Assembly (NCBI GenBank): GCA_963714055.1
Contig: OY970227.1
Span: forward strand, 2,294,001 to 2,358,000
Length of the DNA stretch: 64,000 nucleotides
Source of the DNA: JACDBE01 sp963714055
GTDB lineage: Bacteria; Actinomycetota; Acidimicrobiia; Spongiisociales; UBA5794
Reading direction: 5' to 3'
Part shown: piece by piece, positions 18,348 through 27,119 of the stretch
How the letters are laid out: each line of letters starts with the position of its first letter
How positions within the stretch are numbered: the stretch's first letter is position 1
Notes under the pieces: model-generated
What the model was told of the DNA's origin: nothing
Database searches by the model: none
What the model saw: only the letters and a program-made list of their open reading frames with translations
Program-made: the position numbers and the translations under genes

Positions 18348-19601
18348 ATGGCCGCGACCCGACTCGAGCCGGCAGTCTGCGTTGGTTCGTCCCAGCGGGC
18401 GTGGGTCACCGAGCTGATCAACCACGTCAGCGACCACGGGGGGATGCGGGTGGTGGGGACGGCCCTCTCCCAGGACGACGCCTTCCGCCGCAGCTTCGAC
18501 GCACTGCTCGTCGACGACGTCTCCAGCGTGATGTCGCCGCGGTTCGTGTCGAGGATGCGCAACACCGGCCGGCTGGTGATCGCCATCTACGACGTGGAAC
18601 GGGGCGACGAGGCACGCGAGCGTGTCCTCGGCTTCGGTGTCGATGCCGTGGTGCCGTCGACGGTTGGTGCCGAGGAGCTGGTGCGGGTGGTGGTCGACAC
18701 CGTCCGGCTTCACGCCATCGACGCCGAGCTCGCCCATCTCTCATCGGGTGGGTCGGTTGCCGGGGCGTCTGCGTCCCTCTTCTCTGCCAAGAGCCCGGCG
18801 GCGGCGACGGGGAGCATCGTCGTGGTCCTGGGCAACGACGGTGCCACCGAGGTCGCCGTCGGGCTCGCCGACGCCATGGTCGGTCGCCACCTGTCGACCG
18901 TCCTCATCGATCTCGACACCGTGGAGCCGTCGATCGCCCAACGCCTCGGCTTGCCGCTCACCCCGAACGTGTTCACCGCCACGGAGCATCTCCGGTTGCG
19001 TGCCACGCTCGAAGGCGCCTTCGACGTGTCTGCGCACGGCTTCGCCACCATCGCCGGTATCCCCAATCCCCGGGAGTGGGCGGCGTTGGGCGAGACCGAG
19101 GCGGCAGATCTCGTTGGCGAGCTGGCCGGTGGGTTCGCCATGGTGCTGGTCAAGGTCAGTCGTGGCCTCGAGGACCTCTCCGGCTTCGCCGGCACAGTCG
19201 GCCGCCACGACGTCGGCCGCCGCCTGGTGGCGATGGCCGATCGGGTGGTCGCCGTGTCCAGCGCCAGTCCGGTGGGCGCCGCCAGGCAGGTGACCTTGGC
19301 GGGCGATGTCCGAGCGCTCACCAGCGTCCCGATCCATGTGGTCGTCAACCAGGCACCGTCGAGCCGCTTCGTCCAGGGAGAGCTGGCCACGGAGCTCGAG
19401 CGCTCGCTCGCACCGGCGTCGCTGACCTTCCTGCCCACCGACAGCCGGGTTCGCAAGGCTTCGTGGCAGGGCGAGATGGTTCGTCGAGGTGGGTTCGCCC
19501 GGCGGCTCCGTTCCCTCGCCGGATCCGTGTCAACGGCGGCGCCGGGTCCATCGGTGGACACCGACGCCGAGGTCGTCTCCGTCGCCGAGGGCAGCCCTTG
19601 A
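18348..19601 (+). CDS. CpaE-like pilus localisation ATPase with a degenerate P-loop
   Basis: 417 residues. The N-terminal 120 residues form a receiver-like domain (LLVDDVSSVMSPRFVSRM), as in CpaE, and a MinD/ParA-like domain follows from about residue 150. In place of the deviant Walker A (KGGVGKT) the sequence reads VVVLGNDGATEVAVGLADAM, with no lysine, so ATP hydrolysis is doubtful. The later strand TVLIDLDTVEPSIAQRLGL and VHVVVNQAPSSRFVQGEL fit the fold. It lies between cpaB and cpaF in a Tad operon and probably helps place the assembly machine. The following TTG start overlaps its stop (TTGA). Confidence 0.78.
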   Translation: MAATRLEPAVCVGSSQRAWVTELINHVSDHGGMRVVGTALSQDDAFRRSFDALLVDDVSSVMSPRFVSRMRNTGRLVIAIYDVERGDEARERVLGFGVDAVVPSTVGAEELVRVVVDTVRLHAIDAELAHLSSGGSVAGASASLFSAKSPAAATGSIVVVLGNDGATEVAVGLADAMVGRHLSTVLIDLDTVEPSIAQRLGLPLTPNVFTATEHLRLRATLEGAFDVSAHGFATIAGIPNPREWAALGETEAADLVGELAGGFAMVLVKVSRGLEDLSGFAGTVGRHDVGRRLVAMADRVVAVSSASPVGAARQVTLAGDVRALTSVPIHVVVNQAPSSRFVQGELATELERSLAPASLTFLPTDSRVRKASWQGEMVRRGGFARRLRSLAGSVSTAAPGPSVDTDAEVVSVAEGSP

Positions 19602-20872
19602 GCGTCTACGAGGACCTGCGCCGCCGTGTCGCCGAGGCGATCGAGGAGCGGAAGCTCGATGCCGCCAGAGACACGGATACGGTCCGCCAGGTGGCCGCCA
19701 CCGCCGTGGCCGATTACCAGCGAGCCGCTCACGCCGGTGACGCCACCCCGCTGAGCGATCCGGAGGGAATGGTGGAGCGCCTGTGGCGGGCGATCGCCGG
19801 CTTCGGGCCGATCACCGAGCTTCTCGATTCGCCCGATGTCGAGGAGATCTTCATCGAGGGCGACCGGGTCTCCTTCATCCGGTCCGACGGCGGGCTGGAG
19901 GCGCTGATGGCGCCGACCTCGTCGGCGGAGAACCGTCAGCTCGTCGACCGGCTGCTGGCCGGGACGAATCGGAGGCTCGACGCATCATCGGCGATCCAGC
20001 AGGCGAGAGTGCTCGACGGGCGGGCGCGGCTCACCGCCGTCATCCCGCCGGTCTCCGACCGGCTGTCGGTGACGATGCGCAAATACACGGTGGCCGACGA
20101 GACGTTGGGATCCCTCGTCGAGCGGAGCTCACTCCCGGACGAGGCGGCCGCCTTCCTGTGGGCGCTGGCCCAGGTCGCCGGATCGGTCCTGTTCTCGGGC
20201 CCGACCGGTGCCGGCAAGACAACGGCGATGAGCGCCTTCCTGCGCGCCGTGCCCGACGACATGTGCATCCGCATGTGCGAGGAGGTGCGTGAGCTTCACA
20301 TCCCGCTGTCGCTCCACTCGTCGTTCTACGAGGCGTCGACGGTGGCGATGGACGGCGGCCGCCGCTACTCACTGCGTGACCTCATCAAGGTCTGCCTGGC
20401 GCAACGGGTCGACCTGCTCTGTGTCGGCGAAGTCCGTGGCGAAGAGGCGTACGAGCTGACCCGTGCCGTCAACGCCGGGTGCGGCTTCACCTGCACGATC
20501 CACGCCAACTCAGCCCGCGAGGCGCTCTCGGCGCTGGTGGAGAACTCACTCAAGGCCGGGGAGAACATCCCGGAGTCGGTCGCCCGCCGCAGCTTCGCCA
20601 GGGGCATCGATGTCGTCGTCCACCTCGACCGCCGCCTCGGGTCGGGTGGGGCCGGCCCCAAACGCCAGGTGGCGGAGATCCTGTCGGTGGCGCCCAGCCT
20701 GGCAGACGACTTCACCACCGAGCCGATCTTCACCCGCCAGCACCGGTCCGCCCCGTTGGCGTGGACCGGCACCCTGCCGCAACCCGAGCTGGTGCGCCGG
20801 ATGGACGAGATCCTCCCGGACGGTGTCACCACCAAGGGCGTGCTCGCCGGTGAGTGGAGGCCACACCTGTGA
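19598..20872 (+). CDS. cpaF: Flp/Tad pilus assembly ATPase CpaF (TadA)
   Basis: 424-residue cytoplasmic secretion ATPase that powers pilin assembly. Walker A is SGPTGAGKTTAMSAFL, the Asp box is RMCEEVRELHI, Walker B is DLLCVGEVRGEEAYEL, and the His box is FTCTIHANSAREALSAL. The N-terminal domain has FGPITELLDSPDVEEIFIEGD, the common CpaF opening. The start is taken as TTG 19598 because it overlaps the upstream stop as TTGA with GAGGG in front. The frame is open far upstream only as an antisense-like shadow of cpaE. It couples to tadB through GTGA. Confidence 0.92.
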   Translation: MSVYEDLRRRVAEAIEERKLDAARDTDTVRQVAATAVADYQRAAHAGDATPLSDPEGMVERLWRAIAGFGPITELLDSPDVEEIFIEGDRVSFIRSDGGLEALMAPTSSAENRQLVDRLLAGTNRRLDASSAIQQARVLDGRARLTAVIPPVSDRLSVTMRKYTVADETLGSLVERSSLPDEAAAFLWALAQVAGSVLFSGPTGAGKTTAMSAFLRAVPDDMCIRMCEEVRELHIPLSLHSSFYEASTVAMDGGRRYSLRDLIKVCLAQRVDLLCVGEVRGEEAYELTRAVNAGCGFTCTIHANSAREALSALVENSLKAGENIPESVARRSFARGIDVVVHLDRRLGSGGAGPKRQVAEILSVAPSLADDFTTEPIFTRQHRSAPLAWTGTLPQPELVRRMDEILPDGVTTKGVLAGEWRPHL

Positions 20873-21768
20873 GGGTCATGGCTGCGTTGCTCGGGGCCGC
20901 CGCCGTGTACCTGACGGTGGCGCTGACGCTCGGGGTGGCGCCGAACGTCGCCGTCCGCTCGGCGTCGCGACCTCAGGTGTCGAAGCGACAACTGTGGCTG
21001 ATCCAGGCGGGCTCCGATCTCACGCCACGCCAGTTCCGACTGGGGTCGATCGCCGGTGCCCTGGTCACCTTCGCCCTGCTGTGGCTACTCACCCAGAGCG
21101 TGATCATCGCCCTGGTGCCCGCCGTCGCCGCCGGCTTCCTGCCATCCGCCTGGTACGGGAAACGCCGTCAGGACCGGATCGCCGAGATCCAGGCGGCGTG
21201 GCCGGACGGCATCCGCGACCTCCTCGCCCATGTCACCTCGGGGGCGACGCTCGGCAAGGCGGTCGAGGCCCTGGCCACGGAGGGCCCGTTGCCCTTGCGC
21301 GACGCCTTCGACCGGTTCCCGCTCCAAGCGCGGATGTTCGGCGTCGTCCCGGCGCTCGAGATCGTCAAAGAGGAGCTGGCCGATCCCACATCGGACAAGG
21401 TGATCGAAGTGATGGTCCTCGCCCACGAGCTCGGCGGTGACCTGGTGCCGGAGGTGTTGCGCGACCTCATCGACACCATCACCGGCGACCTCCGCACCCT
21501 CGCCGAGATCCGCACCGCAGGGTTCGAGCAGAAGATCGAGAGCCTCCTCGTCGTGGTGGTCCCCTGGATGGTGTTGGTCTTCCTCGCCACCGGCCCGCCC
21601 GACTACCACGCCTTCTACCAGAGCTCGACGGGTCAGCTCGTCGTCCTCATCGGGGCGTTGTGGACCGGCTTCGGGGTGCTCGTGCTGAGGTTCGTCTCCC
21701 GGGCCCGCGTCGAGCCACGCGTGCTCGGTGGTGGCGCCGTCGCATCCGACGGCCGGGTGAGCCGCTGA
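20869..21768 (+). CDS. tadB: Flp/Tad pilus assembly inner membrane protein TadB
   Basis: 299 residues with a type II secretion F-type domain. Two N-terminal helices are followed by a cytoplasmic helical bundle (WPDGIRDLLAHVTSGATLGKAVEALA and VMVLAHELGGDLVPEVLRDL) and two C-terminal helices (LLVVVVPWMVLVFLATGPP; LIGALWTGFGVLVLRF). TadB and TadC form the membrane platform on which CpaF acts. The start is GTG 20869, overlapping the cpaF stop, with GGAGG eight bases upstream, in preference to the GTG at 20854. Confidence 0.88.
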   Translation: MRVMAALLGAAAVYLTVALTLGVAPNVAVRSASRPQVSKRQLWLIQAGSDLTPRQFRLGSIAGALVTFALLWLLTQSVIIALVPAVAAGFLPSAWYGKRRQDRIAEIQAAWPDGIRDLLAHVTSGATLGKAVEALATEGPLPLRDAFDRFPLQARMFGVVPALEIVKEELADPTSDKVIEVMVLAHELGGDLVPEVLRDLIDTITGDLRTLAEIRTAGFEQKIESLLVVVVPWMVLVFLATGPPDYHAFYQSSTGQLVVLIGALWTGFGVLVLRFVSRARVEPRVLGGGAVASDGRVSR

Positions 21769-22718
21769 TGGAGCGACTGGCGCTGTTCGGAGCGGTGAGT
21801 GCCGGGGTGTCGGTCACGGCGATGAGCTGGGTGATGCTCAAGCCGTACCGGCGACTGGCCCCTCGGCTCCGTCCCTATGCAGCGGTCGCCAGGACCCGGC
21901 TGGCCCGCTCATACGACGTGGGAGGCCAGGCCGGCGCCGCAACCGGCCGATCGACTCTGGTCGACCTGTTCGGGCCGATCGTCGACGCGACGGTTGCTTG
22001 GCTCTCGGCACTGGTGGGAGCCACCGACGACCGCCGGTTGGCGCTGCGCCTGCGCCACGCCGGGCTCTACGCCGGCCTCGACGCCCAAGACCGGATCCGC
22101 GAGTTCCGCGTCCGCTCTCTCGGGCGGGCCGCCCTGCTGGCGGCGTGCCTCGGTGGCGTCGGGCTGATGTTCGGCGGCACCCGGATGATGGTCCTCCTGG
22201 GGTTGTGCGGATTGGTGCTCGGCGTCGCCCAGGCGCGTAGCCGGGTCACCGCCGCCATCGCCGCTCGGCGGGAACGGATTCGCGTGGAGCTGTACACCCT
22301 CAACCAGCTCATCGCTCTGCGCACCAGGGTCGGAGGGGGAGTCATCGACGCCATCCGCCACGTGGTCGACCGGGCCAACGGGGTGTTCGTCGACGAACTG
22401 GCCGAGGTGCTCCGGCTGCACGCCTCGGGGCTCCCGATGACCGACGCGCTGCGCCGGGCGGGCGAGCTCACCGCCGAGCCCGAGGCGGCCCGCACCTACA
22501 ACGTGCTGGCGACCGCGCAGGATCGCGGCGCCGATCTGGGCGATGCCCTGCTCGGGCTGTCGGTCGACCTGCGGGCACAACGCCGTGACGACCTGCAACG
22601 CCAGGCAGCCAGCAGGCGGCTCTGGCTGGTGATTCCCATCGTGCTGATCCTGGCGCCGGTGCTCCTCCTCTTCATCGGTGCGCCGGTGCCGACCTTGATC
22701 TTCGGGGCGGGCGGATGA
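21768..22718 (+). CDS. tadC: Flp/Tad pilus assembly inner membrane protein TadC
   Basis: 316 residues, the second platform protein. It has an F-type domain with LYTLNQLIALRTRVGGGVIDAIRHVVDRANG and TYNVLATAQDRGADLGDALLGLS, a pair of helices in the middle (ALLAACLGGVGLMFGG; MMVLLGLCGLVLGVAQA) and a C-terminal helix ending IVLILAPVLLLFIGAPVP. The start ATG 21768 overlaps the tadB stop (TGATG). The 64 bases after it separate the platform genes from the pilin gene. Confidence 0.88.
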   Translation: MERLALFGAVSAGVSVTAMSWVMLKPYRRLAPRLRPYAAVARTRLARSYDVGGQAGAATGRSTLVDLFGPIVDATVAWLSALVGATDDRRLALRLRHAGLYAGLDAQDRIREFRVRSLGRAALLAACLGGVGLMFGGTRMMVLLGLCGLVLGVAQARSRVTAAIAARRERIRVELYTLNQLIALRTRVGGGVIDAIRHVVDRANGVFVDELAEVLRLHASGLPMTDALRRAGELTAEPEAARTYNVLATAQDRGADLGDALLGLSVDLRAQRRDDLQRQAASRRLWLVIPIVLILAPVLLLFIGAPVPTLIFGAGG

Positions 22719-22782
22719 GCCCGGCCCACCTCCGTGGAATGCACAGGCCTGCCCTGCGGGGCCGAAACGAAAGGAAACCGAA

Positions 22783-22965
22783 ATGGCCACATGGTTGGCA
22801 CTGCTCCTGACCCCGGTCGAGCCGGAGCGGGGCGAGGTCAACACCGCCTCGATCCTGGCGTGGACGATGCTGGCGGTGGTCGCCATCCTGGCGATCAACG
22901 TCATGTTCGACGACCTGGTCAGCTCCGTGTTCGCCGACGTGAAGGCGAGGATCCTGGGCTCGTAA
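22783..22965 (+). CDS. Small Flp-type pilin candidate
   Basis: 60 residues. A short N-terminus ends ERGEVNTASILAWTMLAVVAILAIN: glycine-glutamate, then a long hydrophobic helix, the layout of class IV/Flp prepilins cut by a TadV/CpaA peptidase. It has AAAGGAAACC, the most standard ribosome binding site in the operon, as expected for a major subunit. No Flp glutamate-tyrosine pair follows the cleavage site, so it is a divergent pilin. The prepilin peptidase is not in the window. Confidence 0.65.
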   Translation: MATWLALLLTPVEPERGEVNTASILAWTMLAVVAILAINVMFDDLVSSVFADVKARILGS

Positions 22966-22997
22966 CGGCTGGGGCCCTGAGGGGCGGTTCGCTGGTG

Positions 22998-23405
22998 ATG
23001 GCGAGGGGTCGCTGGGGCGACTGCGAGCGCGGCGAGATCGGCATCGGCATCATGTTGGCGGTGGTGGCGACCTTCGTCGTGGCGGTGGCGATCGTCCATC
23101 TCTTCATGTTCCTCTACGGCCAGGCGGTTGTGCGATCCGCTCTCGACGAGGCGGTGCGGACCGGCTCGAGGGTCGATGGCGGCCCGGCACTGTGCCTGCA
23201 AACCGCAACCGAGGTGCGGGACGACCTGCTGGGCGGACAGCTCGGCGACGGCGTCACCTTCCGATGCGTGGCCCGGCAGGGCCCGGCCGGTCCCCGGCTG
23301 GTCGCCTCGGCGGTGGCCAGGTTCCGCAGCCCCATGCCCGGCGTGCCAACGCTGACCCTGAACCTCTCGGCGACGGCGATCCAGGAGGTCCCGGCATCGC
23401 CATGA
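22998..23405 (+). CDS. TadE-like pilus protein
   Basis: 135 residues. CERGEIGIGIMLAVVATFVVAVAIVHLFMFLYGQAVVRSALDEA is a single N-terminal membrane helix preceded by a Gly-Glu processing-like site, followed by a small periplasmic domain with two cysteines (ALCLQT and FRCVA) that may form a disulfide. The pattern is that of TadE pseudopilins. The start is ATG 22998 or the GTG just before it. The stop overlaps the next ATG (ATGA). Confidence 0.65.
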   Translation: MARGRWGDCERGEIGIGIMLAVVATFVVAVAIVHLFMFLYGQAVVRSALDEAVRTGSRVDGGPALCLQTATEVRDDLLGGQLGDGVTFRCVARQGPAGPRLVASAVARFRSPMPGVPTLTLNLSATAIQEVPASP

Positions 23406-23845
23406 GCCTGGAGCATGTCAAGGGGGTTGTCCGGAGCGAACGAGGAGAAGCGTCGGCGCTCGAGATGATGCTCGTCATCGGATTCCTGCTCCTGCCCACG
23501 CTCGTTGGCCTCGCCCAGATCCCGCGCTGGATCGACGCCCGATCGACCGGGGAGCTGGCAGCCCAGGAGGCGGCCAGGCAGGTGGCTCTGTCCACGGACC
23601 TCGAGGTGGGGGTGGCCGCCGCCGACGCCGTCGCCCGGCAGATCGTGGTCAACCACGGTTGGGATGAAGAGGCGTACCGCGGCGTGCGGGTCACGGGCTC
23701 GGTGGCTTCCGGTGGCTCGGTGACCGCATCGGTGACGATGCGAGTGCCGGCGATCGTGGTGCCGCTGGTCGGCAACGTCGGGGGCGGCTTCTGGCGTACC
23801 TGGTCGCACACCGAGGTCGTCGACAGCTACCGGGAGGACGGGTGA
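23402..23845 (+). CDS. TadE/pseudopilin-like protein
   Basis: 147 residues. RSERGEASALEMMLVIGFLLLPTLVGLAQIP has the Gly-Glu site and membrane helix of TadE-type proteins, then a helical and beta-rich extracytoplasmic part (TGELAAQEAARQVALSTD). It is coupled on both sides by 4-base overlaps (ATGA, GTGA), so it belongs to the Tad operon. Not assignable to TadE, TadF or TadG with certainty. Confidence 0.6.
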   Translation: MSLEHVKGVVRSERGEASALEMMLVIGFLLLPTLVGLAQIPRWIDARSTGELAAQEAARQVALSTDLEVGVAAADAVARQIVVNHGWDEEAYRGVRVTGSVASGGSVTASVTMRVPAIVVPLVGNVGGGFWRTWSHTEVVDSYREDG

Positions 23846-24255
23846 GCGGAGAACGGGGTTCGGTGACGATCTGGGGGATCGGGCTGGTTGCGTTGCTGTT
23901 CGCCTTCGCCGGGCTGGCCGTTGACACCTGGAGGGTGTTCACCGAGCGTCAGGTACTCGCCGGTCTGGCGGACTCCGCCGCCATCGCCGGCGCCAACGGC
24001 ATCGACGAGGACGAGTTCCGCGCCTCGGGCTCGGTGGCGCTCGATCGTCCCGAAGCGCGCTCGCTGGCCGCCGGGTACCTGGCGTCCCGCATCGGCACCG
24101 CCGAGGCGGTCATCGGTTTCCGTGATGCCGGCATCGAGGTCACCCTCACCGACACCGTCGATCTGACGCTGCTCACCTTCTTCCTCGGTGGGGAGCCGGT
24201 CGACCTTCGGGTGACGGCGTACGCCAACCCGGCGCGACGCGTCGCCGTTCCGTAG
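23842..24255 (+). CDS. TadG/TadE-like pilus protein, last gene of the Tad operon
   Basis: 137 residues. GERGSVTIWGIGLVALLFAFAGLAVDTWRVFTERQVLAGLADSAAIAGANGID matches the opening of putative Flp pilus-assembly TadG-like proteins (processing site, helix, then a D..R.....LA.ADSAA.AGA signature). It lacks the large von Willebrand domain of full TadG. The GTG start overlaps the preceding stop. Transcription ends before the convergent LysM gene 30 bases away. Confidence 0.68.
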   Translation: MSGERGSVTIWGIGLVALLFAFAGLAVDTWRVFTERQVLAGLADSAAIAGANGIDEDEFRASGSVALDRPEARSLAAGYLASRIGTAEAVIGFRDAGIEVTLTDTVDLTLLTFFLGGEPVDLRVTAYANPARRVAVP

Positions 24256-24285
24256 GTCGCACGAGCAGGGACACCTGGCCTTCGC

Positions 24286-25149
24286 TCAACCCGATGCCGG
24301 CTCGACCTCCGGTAGCTCGATCACTTCCCCGGGGAAGATCAGGTCGGGGTCGCCGGATCTGATCCGCCCTCGGTTGGCGTCGACCAGCCGCACCCAGTAG
24401 CGGGCGTGCTCGCCCTCGTCGGGAGTCTGCGAGCGCACCTCGGTGAGCCTCTTGCCGGCGATAGCCCACAGATGGTCGCCGGCCACCACCGTGTACCGCG
24501 TTGTGTCGGCGCCGATGGCCGCGGTGACGGGAGGGGTGTCGACCGGGGCCACCGTGCCGCTCTCGGTGAGGAGGAACGGCGGGATCGGCATGGGCCGGGT
24601 GTCGGTCGTCGCGTCCTCGGCTGTGGTTTCCGAATCGTCGACGGCGGCTGGGAGCTCGCCTCCACCCGGGACGTTGACGAGAAACGGCGGCAGCGGGTGG
24701 TCTGGCTCGTCCGCCGCCCATGCCCTCACCGAGGATGGGGGCGTTGCTTCCAGCGAGGTGGCCGTCACCGGGGCGAGAGCCGGGGTGACGGCAAGGGTCA
24801 CCGCCGCCAGCCGCGTCGCCGTCGCCAGGGCGAGGCGCCGCACCGCGGGGAGAGCGAACCGGGAGGCCGTCTCCGTCACCCGGGCCCGGCCACTGAGCAT
24901 CGCCAGGCCGGTGACCGTGGTGCTCACCAGCACCCAGACCGCTGCCAGCCGCACCGCTACCGCGGCGAAGGCGATCATCGCCTCCTCCGGCGGGGTGGCT
25001 TCGAGCCAGCGCCACATGTCGCCCCAGATGACGCCGGGTGGCGCCAGACGATCGACCATGGCGAGCGCCACCGCCGGCCCGGCGGTGCACAGCAGCCAGA
25101 CCGACGCTTCTCCTACCCGTCCCTGCCTGGTTCGTGATGTCGTTGTCAT
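24286..25149 (-). CDS. Membrane-anchored LysM domain protein
   Basis: 287 residues. Several hydrophobic segments in the first 115 residues, a low-complexity Pro/Thr linker, then one C-terminal LysM module (TRYTVVAGDHLWAIAGKRL ... IFPGEVIELPEVE). LysM binds peptidoglycan. Convergent with the Tad operon and next to it, so a role in holding the pilus machine at the wall is a reasonable guess only. The start is ATG 25149. A longer TTG-started version is open but lacks a better ribosome binding site. GATACT lies 12 bases upstream and could be a -10. Confidence 0.75.
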   Translation of the reverse strand: MTTTSRTRQGRVGEASVWLLCTAGPAVALAMVDRLAPPGVIWGDMWRWLEATPPEEAMIAFAAVAVRLAAVWVLVSTTVTGLAMLSGRARVTETASRFALPAVRRLALATATRLAAVTLAVTPALAPVTATSLEATPPSSVRAWAADEPDHPLPPFLVNVPGGGELPAAVDDSETTAEDATTDTRPMPIPPFLLTESGTVAPVDTPPVTAAIGADTTRYTVVAGDHLWAIAGKRLTEVRSQTPDEGEHARYWVRLVDANRGRIRSGDPDLIFPGEVIELPEVEPASG

Positions 25150-25250
25150 GGCTCGCAAAGTATCACCAGGCAACGACAAGAACCATGCTGACGCCTACGT
25201 GGACCGGTCCGGAGAATCCCCACCACCCGGCGCCGGGTGGGTCGGCTGGC

Positions 25251-25256
25251 TAGCTT
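25251..25256 (+). promoter_or_regulatory. -10 element TAGCTT before the SulP gene
   Basis: TAGCTT ends six bases before ATG 25263, compatible with a leaderless message, although the intervening GCGGAG might also act as a very short binding site. Confidence 0.4.
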
Positions 25257-25262
25257 GCGGAG

Positions 25263-27015
25263 ATGCGAAGGGGTGAGCTCCTTCCGGGGTTGGATCGGCT
25301 GGCCCACTACGAGCGTCCCTGGCTGCGGGGCGATCTCGTCGCCGGGGTCACCGTGGCCGCCTACCTCATCCCCCAGGTCATGGCCTACGCCGAAGTGGCC
25401 GGGCTGCCGGCGGTCACCGGGCTGTGGGCGGTTCTCGGTTCGATGACCGTCTACGCCTTGATCGGGTCCTCCCGGCAGCTGTCCGTCGGCCCGGAATCGA
25501 CCACGGCCTTGATGACCGCCGCCGCCGTGGGTCCGCTGGCGACCGGCGACCCGGCGCGCTACGCCGCCCTCGCCGCCGCCCTCGGCCTGGTGGTGGCCGC
25601 ACTGTGCCTGGTGGCGTGGATCGCCCGCCTCGGGTTCCTCGCCGACCTCCTGTCCAAGCCGGTCCTGGTCGGGTACCTGGCGGGGGTGGCGGTGATCATG
25701 ATCGCCGGTCAGCTGGAGGAGTTCGGCGGGATGACGCTCGAGGGCGACACGCCCCCCGAGACCATCCTCTCCTTCGTCACCAACCTGGGTGCGGCGCACG
25801 GGCCCACCATCGTCCTGGCAAGCGTCGTTCTGGTCCTCCTCTTCGTAGGCAGCCGTCTGTTCCCCACGGCCCCGGTCCCCCTGATCGTCATCCTCCTCGC
25901 CGCCGCTGTCGTCGCCGTCTTCGACCTGGGCTCGGAGGGGCTCGAGCTGGTCGGCGAGATACCGCCGGGCCTGCCGGTGCCCCGCGTGCCCGACGTCGCC
26001 CTGGCCGACCTCACCGCCCTGGTACTTCCCGCGCTCGGGGTCACCGTGGTCGCCTACACCGACAATGCGCTCACCGGCCGGGCGTTCGCCACCCGGGGTG
26101 GCTACGCGGTCGATGCCAATCAGGAGTTGCTCGCCCTTGGCGGAGCCAACGCCGCCGCCGGGATCATGCAGGGGTTCCCGGTGAGCAGCTCCGGTAGCCG
26201 CACCGTCATCGGCGATTCGCTCGGCTCGCGCAGCCAGCTGTACTCGCTGGTGGCGGTTGCCATCGTGGTGTTGACCCTCCTGTTCCTCGGCCCGCTGCTG
26301 GCCACGTTCCCCCAGGCGGCGCTCGCCGCCGTGGTGATCTGGGCGGCGGTCAAGCTGGTCGACGTCGCCGAGCTGAGGCGCATCGGCCGGTTCCGGCGCA
26401 GCGAGTTGGTCCTGGCCCTGTCCACGACGGCTGCGGTCCTCGTGGTCGACATCCTCTACGGGGTGCTGGTGGCGGTGGCGCTGTCGATCGTCGACCTGCT
26501 CCGCCGGGTGGCGCGGCCCCACGACGGCGTCCTCGGGTACGTCCCCGGTGTGGCTGGGATGCACGACATCGACGACTACCCGACCGCTCGACAGATGCCG
26601 GGGCTGATGGTGTACCGCTATGACGCCCCGCTGTTCTTCGCCAACGCCGAGGACTTCAAGCGACGAGCGCTCGCCTCGCTGACCGACGCCGAGGGGCCGG
26701 TGGAGTGGGTCCTGCTCAACTTCGAGTCCAACGTGCAGATCGACCTCACCTCGGTGGACGCCCTCGACGAGATCCGACAGGAGCTCGAGCGACAGGGGAT
26801 CGAACTCGCCCTGGCTCGGGTGAAGCGCGACATGTACGTCGAGCTCGAGGCGGCCGGGTTCGTCGACCGCCTCGGCTCCGATCGCATCTTCGCCACGCTC
26901 CCCACGGCGGTGAGTCGCCTATGTCGACGCGTACACCGCACGCCACGGCCATCCACCGCCGGGGGTGGATCCGCCGCCGCCACCCGAGCAGCCCCACATC
27001 GACCAGCCCGGGTGA
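25263..27015 (+). CDS. SulP-family anion transporter with STAS domain, one frame break
   Basis: About 583 residues. SLC26/SulP transporters move sulfate, bicarbonate or other anions. The membrane part starts RGDLVAGVTVAAYLIPQVMAYAEVAGLPAVTGLW and contains VGPESTTALMTAAAVGPLA and the VSSSGSRTVIGDSLGSRSQLYSL segment. A STAS domain follows (MVYRYDAPLFFANAEDFKRR ... VLLNFESNVQIDLTSVDALDEI). Near 26911 one extra base shifts the frame. Removing it gives VSAYVDAYTARHGHPPPGV and a proline-rich tail ending at a TGA at 27013-27015, instead of the longer arginine-rich tail. Substrate unknown. Confidence 0.85.
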
Positions 27016-27066
27016 CCACGTCGCCGACCGCACGCCTCGCAGGGTCCCAGGGCCACCACGGCGCGG

Positions 27067-27119
27067 TGATCCTCGGGATCAGGTTGGGAAACCCGTTCCG
27101 CTGACACCCCGCTCAGCGG
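27067..27119. terminator. Hairpins between convergent SulP and GTPase genes
   Basis: TGATCC-tcg-GGATCA (27067-27081) and CCGCTGA-caccccgc-TCAGCGG (27098-27119). The second includes the GTPase stop codon. No T-run follows on either strand, so termination is plausible but not certain. Confidence 0.4.

Noticed and set aside
18401..20872. An 823-codon frame that would fuse the CpaE region to CpaF
   Set aside because: The first 399 codons are an out-of-frame shadow of cpaE, rich in Arg and Pro. CpaF begins at TTG 19598 with a stop-start overlap.
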